From Ditylenchus dipsaci (taxonomy: Eukaryota > Nematoda > Chromadorea > Rhabditida > Anguinidae): a stretch of 64,000 bases of DNA. Shown here piece by piece: positions 63,690-64,000 of this stretch (position 1 is the stretch's first letter; every line of letters begins with the position of its first letter). The notes beneath the pieces are model-generated. The model had not been told where the DNA came from, searched no databases, and saw nothing but the letters and a program-made list of their open reading frames with translations. The stretch covers positions 118,700 to 182,699 of the forward strand of contig SADC01000158.1 of NCBI GenBank assembly GCA_004194705.1, written 5' to 3'. Made by a program: the position numbers and the translations under genes.

Positions 63690-64000
63690 GAATCATTTCC
63701 AGCACTGCTTAACTCTTACCAATACTAACTCATCTGATCATTTGCCATCTATTATCTTCAGTAAATGTCACGAAAGTCTCGGGCTAGCGGTGACTGAACT
63801 ATTTAGACTAACTTTAGACTCGGGAATTGTGCCAACCTTATGGAAAAAATCATTAGTCGTTCCTATATTAAAAAAAGGCAACCTAGTCACCCGGTAAACT
63901 ATAGGCTATTTCCATCACGTGCATCCTATGCAGAGTATTTGAAAGGACTTGGTCAAAGAAATCACCTCTTTTTTGATATGAATAATTAATCAGCCCCTCT
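63690..64000 (+). pseudogene. Non-LTR retrotransposon reverse transcriptase, 5' fragment
   Basis: Frames joined by one or two breaks read SSDHLPSIIFSKCHESLGLA, VTELFRLTLDSGIVPTLWKK, SLVVPILKKGN, VNYR, ERTLVKEI. This matches the start of the RT domain in jockey/CR1-type LINEs (the segment with SL..G..P..WK...V.PI.KKG and NYRPIS). It runs off the window edge. The frame breaks suggest a dead copy or sequencing indels. Confidence 0.75.

Overview
The window looks like a stretch of an invertebrate nuclear genome: AT-rich, with short spliced exons, introns of about 50-60 bp ending in TTTTAG/TTTCAG/TTTACAG, and conserved animal genes buried in a very dense layer of nested DNA transposons. The short introns and acceptor style would suit a nematode or another small-intron ecdysozoan, but the sequence alone does not fix the phylum.

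Five host genes can be supported. (1) Positions 1-1977, minus: a partial UTP4/cirhin WD40 protein of the small-subunit processome. (2) 14001-18083, minus: a divergent beta-catenin/Armadillo. (3) 21699-28115, plus: a UBAP2L/lingerer-type UBA and RGG protein. (4) 28449-61279, plus: TAF5, whose LisH exons (28.4-28.7 kb), NTD2 exons (40.9-41.5 kb) and WD40 exons (59.4-61.3 kb) are separated by introns of about 12 and 18 kb filled with transposons. (5) 36731-37258, minus, inside a TAF5 intron: a divergent, intron-containing histone H2B. A weaker spliced ORF lies at 43.1-43.3 kb. Conserved exons carry repeated single-base frame breaks while keeping good splice sites, which suggests indel errors in the assembly more than gene death.

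The rest is mobile DNA. Many elements can be delimited by terminal inverted repeats (TIRs) and target-site duplications (TSDs): MULEs with 9-bp TSDs (3.5-6.2, 30.8-34.3, 35.4-36.4 and 47.2-52.8 kb), hAT-type elements with 8-bp TSDs (6.6, 8.1-13.2, 10.9-13.0, 24.6, 38.5-40.1, 46.5-53.5, 47.6-52.2, 56.1-58.5, 56.2-57.7 and 62.5-63.6 kb), PIF/Harbinger-like elements with TTA/TAA, pogo/Tigger-like elements with TA, mariner-like elements, tRNA-derived foldbacks/SINEs and a LINE fragment at the right edge.

The most unusual theme is that elements of different superfamilies share one architecture: their arms are short tandem arrays (units of about 6-20 bp, different for each element) in inverted orientation, so each element could fold into a long hairpin. 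Nesting is deep. At 46.5-53.5 kb four insertions sit one inside another, each with a recognisable duplication or terminus, around a composite satellite module that recurs at 29 kb.
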